Notes: generated by a model not told the origin, from the letters alone. DNA of 49,239 nucleotides from a bacterium (GCA_023251935.1 JAHEXV010000013.1:1-49239), one strand, 5' to 3'. Shown: positions 1 through 7,483, counted from the stretch's first letter. Numbers and translations: made by a program.

Positions 1-671
1 GATACGAGGGTCGCATCCGGACCATCGACGCGGTCCGGGAGGCGGGGCTCGAGACCTGCGTCGGCGGGATCCTGAACCTCGGCGAGACGCCCCGACAGCG
101 GATCGAGATGGCCTTCGAGCTGGCGGAGATCGACCCCACCTCGGTGCCGATCAACCTCCTCAACCCGCGGGCCGGGACCAAGTTCGGGGACCGCCCGCTG
201 ATGGATCCCTGGGAGGTCGTCAAGTGGGTGGCGATCTTCCGCCTCATCCTTCCCGACGCCCTGTTCCGGCTCTGCGGGGGCCGGGTCGAGAACCTGGACC
301 AGCTCCAGCCGCTCGCGGTCAAAGCCGGCCTCAACGGGGTGATGATGGGCAACTTCCTGACCACGCTGGGCGCCGAGCCCGCCGACGACCGGGCGATGTT
401 CGAGGAGCTGGGGCTGAACGTGGCGCGCCAGCCCGACAACGGAGCCAGGCCCCGGCCCGACAATCGTTCCGGCTGGCTCGACGGCGAGACTCCGCCGACC
501 CCGATCGACGCTCTGATCGACAGTCAGGAGCAGGCCAACTTCTGGGATCCCTCCAAGCAGCTGCGCGTGATCAAGAAGCGGCGCAAGCCGCCCCCCTATC
601 CCGAGCCCGCCCCGGGCGTGACCGCCGAGGCGGCCGCCCAGTCGGAGCAGCCGGCGGGTTGGGGGGACTGA
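1..671 (+). CDS. bioB: Biotin synthase, C-terminal part (5' end outside window)
   Basis: Radical-SAM enzyme that inserts sulfur into dethiobiotin, the last step of biotin synthesis. The reading frame is open from nt 3, so the N-terminal half with the CxxxCxxC cluster lies outside the window. Visible hallmarks are GGILNLGE, the NLLNPRAGTKF strand, a CGGR segment and GMMGNFLTT near the end of the barrel. After the usual end point (about EELGLNV) there is an extra tail of roughly 75 residues, rich in Pro, Lys/Arg and Ala, whose function I do not recognise. The gene ends 11 nt before the bioF start and is followed by bioF and bioD, which fits one operon. Identity is secure; the role of the tail is unknown. 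Confidence 0.93.
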   Translation, partial: YEGRIRTIDAVREAGLETCVGGILNLGETPRQRIEMAFELAEIDPTSVPINLLNPRAGTKFGDRPLMDPWEVVKWVAIFRLILPDALFRLCGGRVENLDQLQPLAVKAGLNGVMMGNFLTTLGAEPADDRAMFEELGLNVARQPDNGARPRPDNRSGWLDGETPPTPIDALIDSQEQANFWDPSKQLRVIKKRRKPPPYPEPAPGVTAEAAAQSEQPAGWGD

Positions 672-682
672 CCCCGCGGGCG

Positions 683-1909
683 GTGCCGGTGAGCGACGTC
701 GGCGATCGCCTCGACGAGCTACGGGCGGCGGGGCTCCATCGTGGGCTGAGGCTGGTCGAGGGGCCGCAGGGTCCCCGGGTGACCCTGGACGGTGCCGAGG
801 TCCTGCTCCTGTGCTCGAACAACTACCTCGGCCTGGCCGATCATCCACGCGTTCGCCAGGCCGCGGCCGACGCGGCCGAGCGGTTCGGCGCCGGCGCCGG
901 CGCCTCCCGGCTGATCTCGGGGAACATGGAGCCCCACCGGCGCCTCGAGGAGCGGCTCGCCGACTTCACCGGCTATCAGGCCGCGCTCCTGTTCGGCTCC
1001 GGCTACCTCGCCAACCTGGGGACGATCGCGGCCCTGGCCCGCCGAGGCGAGGTGGTGTTCTCGGACGAGCTCAACCACGCCAGCATCATCGACGGGTGCA
1101 GGATCTCCCGGGCCGAGCGATTCGTCTACCGCCACGCCGACCTCGAGCATCTTTCCTGGGGCCTGCGGAAGGCGAACGGGAGGGGCGCTCTGATCGTCAC
1201 CGACGCGGTGTTCTCGATGGACGGCGACGTCGCCCCGATCTCGGGCCTGCTCGACGTCGCGCGCCGCTCCGGCTGCCGGCTGATGGTCGACGAGGCCCAC
1301 GCCACCGGCGCGCTCGGCCCCGGTGGGCGCGGGGCGGTCGCCGAGGCCGGCCTGGGGGGCGAGGTGGACCTGGTGGTCGGCACGCTGGGGAAGACGCTGG
1401 GGAGCTACGGCGCCTACGTCTGCGGGAGCGCCGAGATCGTCGACCTGCTGATCAATGTCGCCCGACCGTTCATCTTCTCCACCGCCCTGCCGCCGCCGGT
1501 GATCGGGGCGGCCTCGGCGGCGCTCGAGCTGCTCGACGGCCAGCCGGGCATGGTCGAGCACCTGCGTCAGAACGGGGCGATCCTCAGAGATGCCCTCGCG
1601 GGTCACGGGCTCGACGTCGGTGACTCCCGAACCCAGATCGTGCCGGTCGTGGTCGGCGAGGCCCGGCTCGCGATGGAGCTCTGCGAGCGGGCCCTCGAGG
1701 GCCGCGTGTTCTCGCAGGCGATCCGGCCGCCCACCGTGCCCGACGGGACCTCGCGCCTTCGCCTCTCGGTGATGGCCAACCACCGAGCGGATGAGCTTTG
1801 CGCCGCCGCGCACGTGGTCGGCGATGCGGCCGATCGGCTCGGGCTCACCGGGCCGGCGCCCGCCGGCTCCGGCGTGCCGGCGGACTCGCGCCTGCCACGC
1901 GCGGCCTAG
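683..1909 (+). CDS. bioF: 8-amino-7-oxononanoate synthase
   Basis: PLP enzyme (alpha-oxoamine synthase family) that condenses pimeloyl-ACP/CoA with alanine to give KAPA. The protein has 408 residues, a normal length. Visible signatures are [12 protein letters not shown] near residue 45, [23 protein letters not shown] and the PLP-lysine motif [13 protein letters not shown] with Lys237. GTG at 683 was chosen because it follows a G-rich Shine-Dalgarno-like stretch at the end of bioB; GTG at 689 is equally possible and costs two residues. Its TAG stop overlaps the GTG start of bioD by one base, so translational coupling is likely. Confidence 0.96.
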   Translation: MPVSDVGDRLDELRAAGLHRGLRLVEGPQGPRVTLDGAEVLLLCSNNYLGLADHPRVRQAAADAAERFGAGAGASRLISGNMEPHRRLEERLADFTGYQAALLFGSGYLANLGTIAALARRGEVVFSDELNHASIIDGCRISRAERFVYRHADLEHLSWGLRKANGRGALIVTDAVFSMDGDVAPISGLLDVARRSGCRLMVDEAHATGALGPGGRGAVAEAGLGGEVDLVVGTLGKTLGSYGAYVCGSAEIVDLLINVARPFIFSTALPPPVIGAASAALELLDGQPGMVEHLRQNGAILRDALAGHGLDVGDSRTQIVPVVVGEARLAMELCERALEGRVFSQAIRPPTVPDGTSRLRLSVMANHRADELCAAAHVVGDAADRLGLTGPAPAGSGVPADSRLPRAA

Positions 1910-2592
1910 TGGTGGCGGCCCGCGACGCTCGGCGCCCGCTGCGGGGGGTCTTCGTCACCGGGACCGGGACCGAGGTCGGAAAGACGGTGGTGGCGGCGGC
2001 GATCGCCCGCACGCTTGCGGTCGGGGGAGCGCGGGTGGCCGTCTTCAAGCCGGCCGTCAGCGGCCTCGACGGGGGCGGAGAGCCTGATCATGCCCTCCTT
2101 CGCCGCGCCTCGGGCTCGACCCAGCCCGACGACGGGATCGTCCCCTACCGCTACGGCCCGCCCCTCTCGCCGCACCTCGCCGCCGAGCTGGCCGGCGAGC
2201 GAATCGATCCCAGGCGCCTCGTCAGGGCGGCGCGGGCCGCGGCCTCCGGCGCCGAGCAGCTCGTCTGCGAGGGCGCCGGCGGGTTGATGGTGCCGTTGAC
2301 GCCCGGTTATCTGATCCGCGATCTCGCCCGCGAGCTCGGCCTGCCGGTGGTGATCGCCGCCAGCCCCGGGCTGGGGGCGATCAACCACACGCTGCTCACC
2401 CTCGAGGCGGCGCGGGCGGTCGGGCTCGAGGTCAGCTCGGTCGTGCTCACGCCCTGGCCCGACGACCCGTCAGCCATGGAGCGTTCGAACCGCGACGCGA
2501 TCGAGCGGCTCGGCGCGGTTTCGACCGGGGTGCTGCCGCGGTTCGACCTCGAGGCGGCCGACTCCTGGCCGACTCTTCGGCCCGGCGAGTGA
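1909..2592 (+). CDS. bioD: ATP-dependent dethiobiotin synthetase
   Basis: Carboxylates DAPA to dethiobiotin using ATP and CO2. The 227-residue protein begins close to the P-loop GTGTEVGKT (residues about 17-25), where the second Gly replaces the Asp seen in many homologues. It also has the CEGAGGLMVPL motif typical of BioD and a conserved SPHLAAE segment for substrate contact. The start is GTG at 1909 overlapping the bioF stop (TAGTG); GTG at 1912 is an alternative. An in-frame start further upstream inside bioF would add a low-complexity Arg-rich extension and is unlikely. The gene completes a bioB-bioF-bioD unit. Confidence 0.95.
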   Translation: MVAARDARRPLRGVFVTGTGTEVGKTVVAAAIARTLAVGGARVAVFKPAVSGLDGGGEPDHALLRRASGSTQPDDGIVPYRYGPPLSPHLAAELAGERIDPRRLVRAARAAASGAEQLVCEGAGGLMVPLTPGYLIRDLARELGLPVVIAASPGLGAINHTLLTLEAARAVGLEVSSVVLTPWPDDPSAMERSNRDAIERLGAVSTGVLPRFDLEAADSWPTLRPGE

Positions 2593-2637
2593 GCTCGTCG
2601 TTCAGCGCCTTCGCAACGTATGGGCCCATCAGTGCGT

Positions 2638-3126
2638 TCACCGGGTCTCCCTTGCTCGTGGCTGATCGGGGCTCGACTCGAGCGCCGTGATCGCCTCTCG
2701 AACCGTGGCTCTCAGGTCCTCGTGGCTTCGGCTCCAGAACAGCGGGCCACCACCGTCGCTGAGCAGCCGACTGACGCGGGCGAGACCGCGCGGGTCGAGG
2801 TGTTGTTCGACTCGGAGCCGCCACGCCAACTCCCCGAGCTCATTCCGCGTCGAGTCGACGCGCTCACGGCCCGGCCACACTCGGGGGCCCAGCGGATGCC
2901 GCTCCGACGACTGCGCCACCAGCCGCTCCAGCGTCTGGCCGAGCGCGCGCCGCATCCGCGGACTCCTCAGCGCTTCGGCCCGGAGCGCCATCGCGCGGCT
3001 CGATTCCGGCGAGGCGCCGCCTGCCAGGGCGCGATCGAGCTCTCCGGCCCTGAGGCGCGCGAGGAGTCGGTCCCATGGTCGAGCCGATCCTCCGTAACCA
3101 GTGCGTCGATCGACTTGCGTCGTCAT
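2638..3126 (-). CDS. Hypothetical Arg-rich, mostly helical protein
   Basis: A 162-residue protein that I do not recognise. It has no signal peptide or membrane segment, is rich in Arg and Leu, and looks largely helical (two amphipathic stretches about residues 17-75 and 90-150). ATG at 3126 was chosen because a GGAGG sits about 7 nt upstream on the minus strand; a longer frame up to 3165 would pass through the promoter. A near-perfect promoter (TTGACA, 17-nt spacer, TAGATT) precedes it, and it is divergent from the CGNR regulator at 3223. The good promoter and SD make it a real gene. A functional link with the regulator is inference only. Confidence 0.7.
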   Translation of the reverse strand: MTTQVDRRTGYGGSARPWDRLLARLRAGELDRALAGGASPESSRAMALRAEALRSPRMRRALGQTLERLVAQSSERHPLGPRVWPGRERVDSTRNELGELAWRLRVEQHLDPRGLARVSRLLSDGGGPLFWSRSHEDLRATVREAITALESSPDQPRARETR

Positions 3127-3155
3127 CTCGAGGCCTCCATTCGGCGTGGTCCCAT

Positions 3156-3212
3156 TAACTGGCAATCAATCTACACCGGTTACAGTAACTTGTCAAGAGG
3201 GCATGCCAGTTA
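3156..3212. promoter_or_regulatory. Nested inverted repeats between divergent genes (operator candidate)
   Basis: TAACTGGCA (3156-3164) is the exact inverse complement of TGCCAGTTA (3204-3212). Midway lies a perfect odd palindrome, GTTAC-A-GTAAC (3179-3189), inside the spacer of the minus-strand promoter. The same core (GTTAC or AGTTA) thus occurs three times across both promoters, as expected for cooperative binding by a dimeric regulator, plausibly the adjacent CGNR protein. Confidence 0.55.
3168..3196 (-). promoter_or_regulatory. Promoter of the 2638-3126 gene
   Basis: On the minus strand TTGACA (3196-3191) is followed by 17 nt and TAGATT (3173-3168), an unusually good sigma-70-type match for this genome. 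The expected start of transcription is near 3160, giving a leader of about 35 nt that contains a GGAGG. Confidence 0.7.
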
Positions 3213-3216
3213 CAAT
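3190..3216 (+). promoter_or_regulatory. Promoter of the CGNR regulator, leaderless
   Basis: TTGTCA (3190-3195) and TACAAT (3211-3216) with a short 15-nt spacer. The -10 box ends six nt before the ATG at 3223, so the transcript probably starts at or next to the start codon. The -35 overlaps that of the divergent gene. Confidence 0.5.
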
Positions 3217-3222
3217 GGTCAC

Positions 3223-3777
3223 ATGAGCACGGAGGCCGCCCCGGGACAGCTTGAACGCGTGCGGGAGTTCGTCAACACCCTCGACCTCGACGCGGGCAGC
3301 GACGAACTCGGGAGCCCCGACGCGCTCGCCTCGTGGCTCGAGCAGCGGGATCTGCTGGTCGCTGACGTGGTGGGTGAGCGCGAATTGAAGCGAGCGGTCG
3401 AGCTGCGAGAGACGCTTCGTCGGCTGCTGCTCGCAAACAACGGCGGCGCGGTCGATCCACGGTCGATCCGGAGCCTGGACCGCGCTGCCGCGGACGCCAC
3501 GCTCTCGGTTCGCTTCGACGTCGACGCAGGTCCGGCGCTGAGCGTGGCGGGCTCCGGAGCCGGGGCGGTGATCGGCCCACTGATCGCGATCGTCTACGAA
3601 GCGATGGTCGCGGGCACCTGGTCCCGGCTCAAGGCCTGCCCCGCCGACGCCTGCCACTGGGCCTTCTACGACCATTCGAAGAACCGCTCTGGGACCTGGT
3701 GCACGATGCGAGTCTGCGGCAACCGGGCCAAGGTCCGCGCCTACCGAGAGCGCCGCGCCGCGAAGTCGAAGCTCTGA
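3223..3777 (+). CDS. CGNR zinc-finger / ABATE-domain transcriptional regulator
   Basis: A 184-residue protein with the two-part build of this actinobacterial family. The N-terminal stress-related ABATE-type domain spans about residues 8-130, with a helical RELKRAVELRETLRRLL core. The C-terminal zinc finger has Cys139, Cys144, Cys160 and Cys165 followed by the namesake CGNR at 165-168 and a basic tail (AKVRAYRERR), probably for DNA binding. The ATG at 3223 lies six nt after a TACAAT box, so the mRNA is probably leaderless. The family is regarded as transcriptional regulators, but the ligand is unknown. It is divergent from the unknown gene at 2638 across a symmetric operator-like region, which suggests autoregulation. 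Confidence 0.88.
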   Translation: MSTEAAPGQLERVREFVNTLDLDAGSDELGSPDALASWLEQRDLLVADVVGERELKRAVELRETLRRLLLANNGGAVDPRSIRSLDRAAADATLSVRFDVDAGPALSVAGSGAGAVIGPLIAIVYEAMVAGTWSRLKACPADACHWAFYDHSKNRSGTWCTMRVCGNRAKVRAYRERRAAKSKL

Positions 3778-3783
3778 GTCGCG

Positions 3784-4308
3784 TCAGCCGGGCGCGTGCA
3801 GCGCCGTACCGCCGAGCAGGCACGCCTTCTTGGCGCCGAGGATGATCCCGCCGGTGTCTGCCTGGAAGACGAGCGAGACGTGCGAGCCCGCCGGTGTCGA
3901 GTAGGTCAGCGTGCCCTCGCCCTGCGTCCCCGCGCCCAGCGGCAGGTCGAGGGAATCGGCCTGGTCGAAGTCGCGGTCGATCGCCTCGTGCTGGTCGTTC
4001 TGGCTGTCAGAGGTCACCGTCTGGACCTCGGCGCTGTCGACCCTGGTCCGCGCCTGAACATCCATGAAGAAGCCGCTTTGATCGCCGCATCGAGCCCTGA
4101 TCACCAACCCGCCCTGGTCGAACACCCGCTTGAACTTCGGATTCGGCCCGACCGTGGTCGGGCGCTCGAAGCTCAGCCTGGCGGCGTTCAGGCCATCGAC
4201 CCTGGCGGCGTTGATGTGCTTGACGGCGAACGCCGTGCCGCCGCCCAGCGCGACCAGCAGGGCGAGCGTCGCGACGACGTTCGCGTAGCTGAGCCGGTTA
4301 CGAAGAAC
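3784..4308 (-). CDS. Small anchored/exported protein without canonical start codon
   Basis: The open frame encodes about 174 residues. The N-terminus, LRNRLSYANVVATLALLVALGGGTAFAVKHI when conceptually joined to neighbours (given here only as: LRNRLSYANVV, then LALLVALGGGTAFAV), is a signal or anchor peptide typical of Solirubrobacterales secreted proteins. The rest is a polar domain with two Cys (RARCGDQ and KKACLLGG) and an AGSHVSLVFQAD strand near the end. No ATG, GTG or TTG lies between the upstream in-frame stop and the hydrophobic segment. The codon at the expected position (4308-4306) is GTT. The first usable start, GTG at 4125, would remove the signal peptide. Either a non-canonical start, a decayed start or a one-base error in the adjacent G run explains this. 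Function unknown. Confidence 0.55.
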   Translation of the reverse strand, partial: VLRNRLSYANVVATLALLVALGGGTAFAVKHINAARVDGLNAARLSFERPTTVGPNPKFKRVFDQGGLVIRARCGDQSGFFMDVQARTRVDSAEVQTVTSDSQNDQHEAIDRDFDQADSLDLPLGAGTQGEGTLTYSTPAGSHVSLVFQADTGGIILGAKKACLLGGTALHAPG

Positions 4309-4311
4309 GCG

Positions 4312-4344
4312 TCCCCCTCCCGAGCACCATGCTCGGGAGGGGGA
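4312..4344 (-). terminator. Perfect 15-bp hairpin downstream of the MFS gene
   Basis: The arms 4312-4326 and 4330-4344 are exact inverse complements (core CCCTCCCGAGCA) separated by the 3-nt loop CCA. It lies 25 nt past the MFS stop and directly before the small anchored-protein frame. There is no T tract, so it is a strong hairpin terminator or mRNA 3'-end stabiliser of the marR-MFS transcript rather than a classical intrinsic terminator. Confidence 0.7.
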
Positions 4345-4368
4345 TCGCGTCGGACCGACGGAGCTGGG

Positions 4369-5973
4369 TCAGGTCGTGGCCGCGTGCTCTCCGGCGGCCG
4401 GCTCGAGCGCCGGCGCGGCGCTGGCCCGTGCCGTCTCCGGCTGGGCTTCGTGCCTGCCGGAGCGAATGATCGCCAGGGCGACCACGACGCCGGCGGCGGT
4501 GACTCCGGTGGCGACCTTCATCGAGGAGGCGAAGGCGCTGATGAACGCGTCGTGCGCGGCCGAGCTCACCTGCGCGGCCTGGGAGTGGTCGAGGCCGGCG
4601 GGCGCCGTGGCCTGCCCGCCGCCGAGCCCGTGGGCGATGTCGCTGCGCTGCGCGGCGGTCAGGCCCGAGCCGGCCAGCAGCTGGTCGAGCTTCGACCGCG
4701 CAGCGCCCGCGAACACGGCGCCGATCACGGCGACGCCCAGGGTGCCGCCGATCATCCGGTTCATCGACAGGACCCCCGAAGCGATCCCCGCCTTGGCGTC
4801 GGCGACGGCGTTCATCGCCGCGGTCGACATCGGCGACATGACCAGCGCCATGCCGATGCCCATCAGCACGAACGAGGGCCACAGGGTGCCGTAGGTGGTC
4901 GCCGCGTCGATCTGGGTCAGCCAGACCATCGCGGCGGTGACCAGCGTCAGCCCGACGGCGATCGGCAGCCGGGCCCCGATCCGATCGGTGAGCCGGCCTG
5001 CCAGTGGCGCGATCGCGACGATCATCAGGGTCGCCGGCAGGAACCGGATTCCAGCCTGAAGCGGCGAGTAGCCGAGCATGTTCTGCATGTAGAGGGCGAG
5101 GAAGAAGAACTGGGCCATCATCGCGAAGGTGACGATCAGGGCGATCATGTTCGAGCCGACGAAGTTGCGGCTCGCGAACAGCCGGAACTCGACCATCGGC
5201 GCCTTCACCCGCAGCTCGACCAAGACGAAGGCGACGAGCAGCACCGCCGACCCGGCGAGCAGGGCGACGATCGCGGTCGAGCCCCAACCCCACGAGTTGC
5301 CCTCGATCAGCGCCAAGACCAGCGCCGTCAGCCCGCCGGTCAGGGTTGCGACGCCCAGGTAGTCCACCTCGCGCCCGACCGTCTCGTCGCGCGACTCGCG
5401 GACCACGAACAAGGCCGCGACCACGGCCCCGACGCCGACCGGGAGGTTGATGAAGAAGATCGCCCGCCAGGAGACGTCCTCGGTCAGGAAGCCGCCGAGC
5501 ACCGGCCCGATCGCCAGCGCGAGCGCCGAGACGCCGGCCCAGGTACCGATCGCCCTGCCGCGCTCGGCGGGCGGAAAGGCGTTGGTGACGATCGACAGCG
5601 TCGCCGGCATCATCAGCGCGCCGCCGACCCCCTGGATCACCCGGCTCGCCACCAGGGCGGTGGTGTCGGGCGCCAGCCCCGCGGTTGCCGAGGAGAGGGT
5701 GAACAGCGTCACGCCGATCAGGAAGGTGAGGCGCCGGCCGAAGATGTCCCCGAGCCGCCCGCCGGTGGCCAGCAGCACCGCGAAGGCGAGCGTGTACCCG
5801 TTCACCGTCCACTCCAGGCTCGACAGGCTGGCGCCGAGGTCGCGCTCGATCGAGGGCAGCGCGACGTTCACGACCGTGTTGTCGAGCATCAGCATGAACA
5901 GCGCGAAGCACATCGCGCCGAGCGTCCACCACTTGCGGTTCTGGTCGGTGATCAGGTGGCGGTAGCGGGTCAC
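4369..5973 (-). CDS. MFS drug-export permease, DHA2 (EmrB/QacA) family
   Basis: A 534-residue inner-membrane proton antiporter with about 14 hydrophobic segments. Diagnostic motifs are LDNTVVNVALPSI in TM1 (motif D1), GGRLGDIFGRR between TM2 and TM3 (motif A), and GPVLGGFLTEDVSWRAIFF in TM5 (motif C). The C-terminal tail is Ala/Glu-rich and cytoplasmic. GTG at 5973 overlaps the marR TGA by four bases (GTGA) and follows GGAGG by about eight nt, so the two genes are translationally coupled. The product probably exports a hydrophobic toxic compound sensed by the MarR protein. The substrate cannot be read from the sequence. Confidence 0.92.
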   Translation of the reverse strand: MTRYRHLITDQNRKWWTLGAMCFALFMLMLDNTVVNVALPSIERDLGASLSSLEWTVNGYTLAFAVLLATGGRLGDIFGRRLTFLIGVTLFTLSSATAGLAPDTTALVASRVIQGVGGALMMPATLSIVTNAFPPAERGRAIGTWAGVSALALAIGPVLGGFLTEDVSWRAIFFINLPVGVGAVVAALFVVRESRDETVGREVDYLGVATLTGGLTALVLALIEGNSWGWGSTAIVALLAGSAVLLVAFVLVELRVKAPMVEFRLFASRNFVGSNMIALIVTFAMMAQFFFLALYMQNMLGYSPLQAGIRFLPATLMIVAIAPLAGRLTDRIGARLPIAVGLTLVTAAMVWLTQIDAATTYGTLWPSFVLMGIGMALVMSPMSTAAMNAVADAKAGIASGVLSMNRMIGGTLGVAVIGAVFAGAARSKLDQLLAGSGLTAAQRSDIAHGLGGGQATAPAGLDHSQAAQVSSAAHDAFISAFASSMKVATGVTAAGVVVALAIIRSGRHEAQPETARASAAPALEPAAGEHAATT

Positions 5974-6491
5974 TTCAAGTCCTCCTTCAACTCGCGGTAG
6001 GCGGTGGCTATCTCCTCCCGCTCGAGCAGCGCGTCCACGGCGGCTGAGAGCTTGCGGCGTTGGGGTTGGGTGAGGTCGGCGATGAAGATCGCCAGGCCGT
6101 CCATCCGGGTGGCGAGGAGCTGGCGAACGAGGCGCTCGCCCTCGTCGGTGAGGACGAGGTTGCGAACCCGCCGGTCGTCGGCGTCCTCGTCGCGGCGCAC
6201 CAGGCCCCCGCGCACCAGCACGTCGACGGCGCGGCTCACGGTCGGCAGCGACGCTCCGGTGCGGGCGGCGATGTCCTTTGCCGCCTTGGGCTCGCCCTGG
6301 GCGCCGGGGGCCAGGGCGGTCAGGACCTTGCACTGGGTGAGCGTGAGGCCGCTCTCCTCCAGGGTGCGAAGGAACTCGCCGGCGGTGGTGCCCGTTCCGT
6401 ACATGACGGCGGCGAGGCGGTGCGCGATCTCGCGCGCCTCGGCGTCGGTCTTGACCGGTTGCCCCCGCGTCGCCGTCGCCGTGCCTTCCAT
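5970..6491 (-). CDS. MarR-family transcriptional regulator
   Basis: A 173-residue winged-helix regulator. The recognition region is AKDIAARTGASLPTVSRAVD (about residues 91-110), followed by the wing RRDEDADDRRVRNLVLTDEG that marks MarR proteins. Dimerisation helices are at both ends (AREIAHRLAAVMYGTG and the EREEIATAYRELKEDLK end). It is the first gene of an operon with a DHA2 exporter. A GATTGC/GCAATC inverted repeat lies 10-27 nt before its ATG, so it probably represses itself and the exporter and releases on binding an exported ligand. Confidence 0.92.
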   Translation of the reverse strand: MEGTATATRGQPVKTDAEAREIAHRLAAVMYGTGTTAGEFLRTLEESGLTLTQCKVLTALAPGAQGEPKAAKDIAARTGASLPTVSRAVDVLVRGGLVRRDEDADDRRVRNLVLTDEGERLVRQLLATRMDGLAIFIADLTQPQRRKLSAAVDALLEREEIATAYRELKEDLK

Positions 6492-6500
6492 GCGAACAAT

Positions 6501-6518
6501 GATTGCAGAAACGCAATC
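6501..6518. promoter_or_regulatory. MarR operator candidate
   Basis: GATTGC (6501-6506) and GCAATC (6513-6518) form a perfect inverted repeat with a 6-nt spacer. It sits just downstream of the predicted -10 box and over the likely transcription start of marR, the usual place for MarR autorepression. Confidence 0.55.
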
Positions 6519-6524
6519 TTTTCT

Positions 6525-6553
6525 AACCTAAATAGTTGCCTATGTGATCACAA
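6525..6553 (-). promoter_or_regulatory. Promoter of marR-MFS operon
   Basis: On the minus strand TTGTGA (6553-6548), 17 nt and TAGGTT (6530-6525). The predicted transcription start falls at about 6518, on the edge of the inverted repeat. Confidence 0.5.
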
Positions 6554-6558
6554 TCACA
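6543..6558. promoter_or_regulatory. CRP-like palindrome
   Basis: TGTGA-N6-TCACA matches the classical CRP/FNR-family consensus exactly in its half-sites. It overlaps the proposed -35 of the marR promoter, so an occupied site would be expected to repress or modulate. No CRP gene is in the window, so the binding protein is unknown. Confidence 0.4.
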
Positions 6559-6609
6559 CAGGCCTGCGGGTGGAACGGACCGGCAACGAACCCGCGTAAA
6601 CCACCGAGA

Positions 6610-6644
6610 GCCGAGTTGCGCTGGATAGAGCAGCGCAGCTCGGC
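6610..6644. terminator. Hairpin downstream of the cupredoxin gene
   Basis: Arms 6610-6623 and 6631-6644 pair over 14 positions with a single G-U (core CAGCGCA), with a 7-nt loop. It lies about 70 nt beyond the cupredoxin stop on the minus strand and before the marR promoter. There is no T tract. It is a plausible terminator for the copper block. Confidence 0.45.
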
Positions 6645-6668
6645 ATTCGGCGGGCGGCAGCGGTGTGA

Positions 6669-6684
6669 CCCCCCCCCCCCCCCC
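6669..6684. repeat. C16 homopolymer tract
   Basis: Sixteen consecutive C on the plus strand (G16 in the mRNA of the minus-strand copper block), about 30 nt after the cupredoxin stop. It is non-coding as annotated, and its length in the real genome is uncertain because such tracts are error-prone in sequencing. Confidence 0.9.
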
Positions 6685-6715
6685 AACCCAGCCTGTCGAT
6701 CGAGGGCGCTCTCGG

Positions 6716-7483
6716 CTAGCCGCGGATCTTGAAGCGCAGGCGGCGCGTGCGGGCGGTGTTGTTGCCCGAGTCCGTGAACCGGACTGCGGCCAGGTAGCGG
6801 CCGGGGGCGGGCCGGAAGTGACGGGTGGGGCCGGCGAAGCTGACGTTGTTGAGGCCGACGTGCGCATGCCACTGCTGCCACCCGGCGTAGCGGCGAACCA
6901 GACGCCGGTGGCCCGCCTTCCGGCGGGACAGGAGCCGGTAGTACTCGGCGTCGACGGTGGCCCGCTCGTCGATCCCGAAGCGCAGGGCGGTTCCCCGCCG
7001 TCCGACGTCGCGGCTGCGGAGACCGACCCCGTCGACGTAGGGCGCGACTAGGTCCACGCGGCTGCGCGGGATCGGGTCCACCTCGGTGTCCGGGTCGCCG
7101 GGCGCCGACGAGACGGTCACGGACCCCCGCACGGTCGGGTGGAGCTTGCATACGAAGTCGTAGGTGCCCGGGCTGTTGAAGGTGAGCTCGAAGCTGTCGC
7201 CGATCTGATGCCGGGGGGTGTTGGCGTCGGGGTCGGAATCCCAGCCCGTGTCGTTGGCCGACGATCCGGTGACCGAGTGCATCGTGTCAGGGCCGATCCA
7301 GTACCAGGTCACGTGCTCGCCCAGGTCGATTTGAAGCTCGGGCCTCGACCACTGGTAGTTGCTGATCGCCACCCGCCGATTGGAAGCCAGCGCGGCCGGC
7401 GCGACGAGCAGGGCGAGGGCGAGGGCCAGGCAGGCCAGCCCGGCCACCCGGCGACGGGTCCCGATCAGCGGACGATGTACCAC
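6716..7483 (-). CDS. Exported cupredoxin-domain protein with C-terminal extension
   Basis: A 255-residue exported protein with a signal peptide (about residues 12-33, ending near AALA). A plastocyanin-like domain at about 36-124 carries the copper ligands His69 (DTMHSV), Cys112 and His115 (CKLHP). The usual axial Met of the C-x-x-H-P-x-M-x-G motif is replaced: the sequence reads CKLHPTVRG, with Val118 at that place. This suggests a high-potential blue-copper site or a changed role. The remaining 130 residues form a beta-rich second domain (FGIDERATVDAEYY, then RYLAAVRFTDSGNN) of the kind found in actinobacterial surface proteins. The GTG start lies inside the end of the oxidase gene (19-nt overlap), so the two are probably co-translated. 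Confidence 0.85.
   Translation of the reverse strand: MVHRPLIGTRRRVAGLACLALALALLVAPAALASNRRVAISNYQWSRPELQIDLGEHVTWYWIGPDTMHSVTGSSANDTGWDSDPDANTPRHQIGDSFELTFNSPGTYDFVCKLHPTVRGSVTVSSAPGDPDTEVDPIPRSRVDLVAPYVDGVGLRSRDVGRRGTALRFGIDERATVDAEYYRLLSRRKAGHRRLVRRYAGWQQWHAHVGLNNVSFAGPTRHFRPAPGRYLAAVRFTDSGNNTARTRRLRFKIRG

Noticed and set aside
3796-6000. Long plus-strand open frame (734 codons) opposite the MFS and small anchored-protein genes
   Set aside because: It is antisense to a clear transporter, highly charged and repetitive (Arg/Asp/Gln-rich) as expected from the complementary strand of GC-rich codons, with no promoter or SD.
6544-6732. Plus-strand frame of 62 codons in the marR-cupredoxin gap
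   Set aside because: It runs through a hairpin and the C16 tract, giving a Pro run; no ribosome site.
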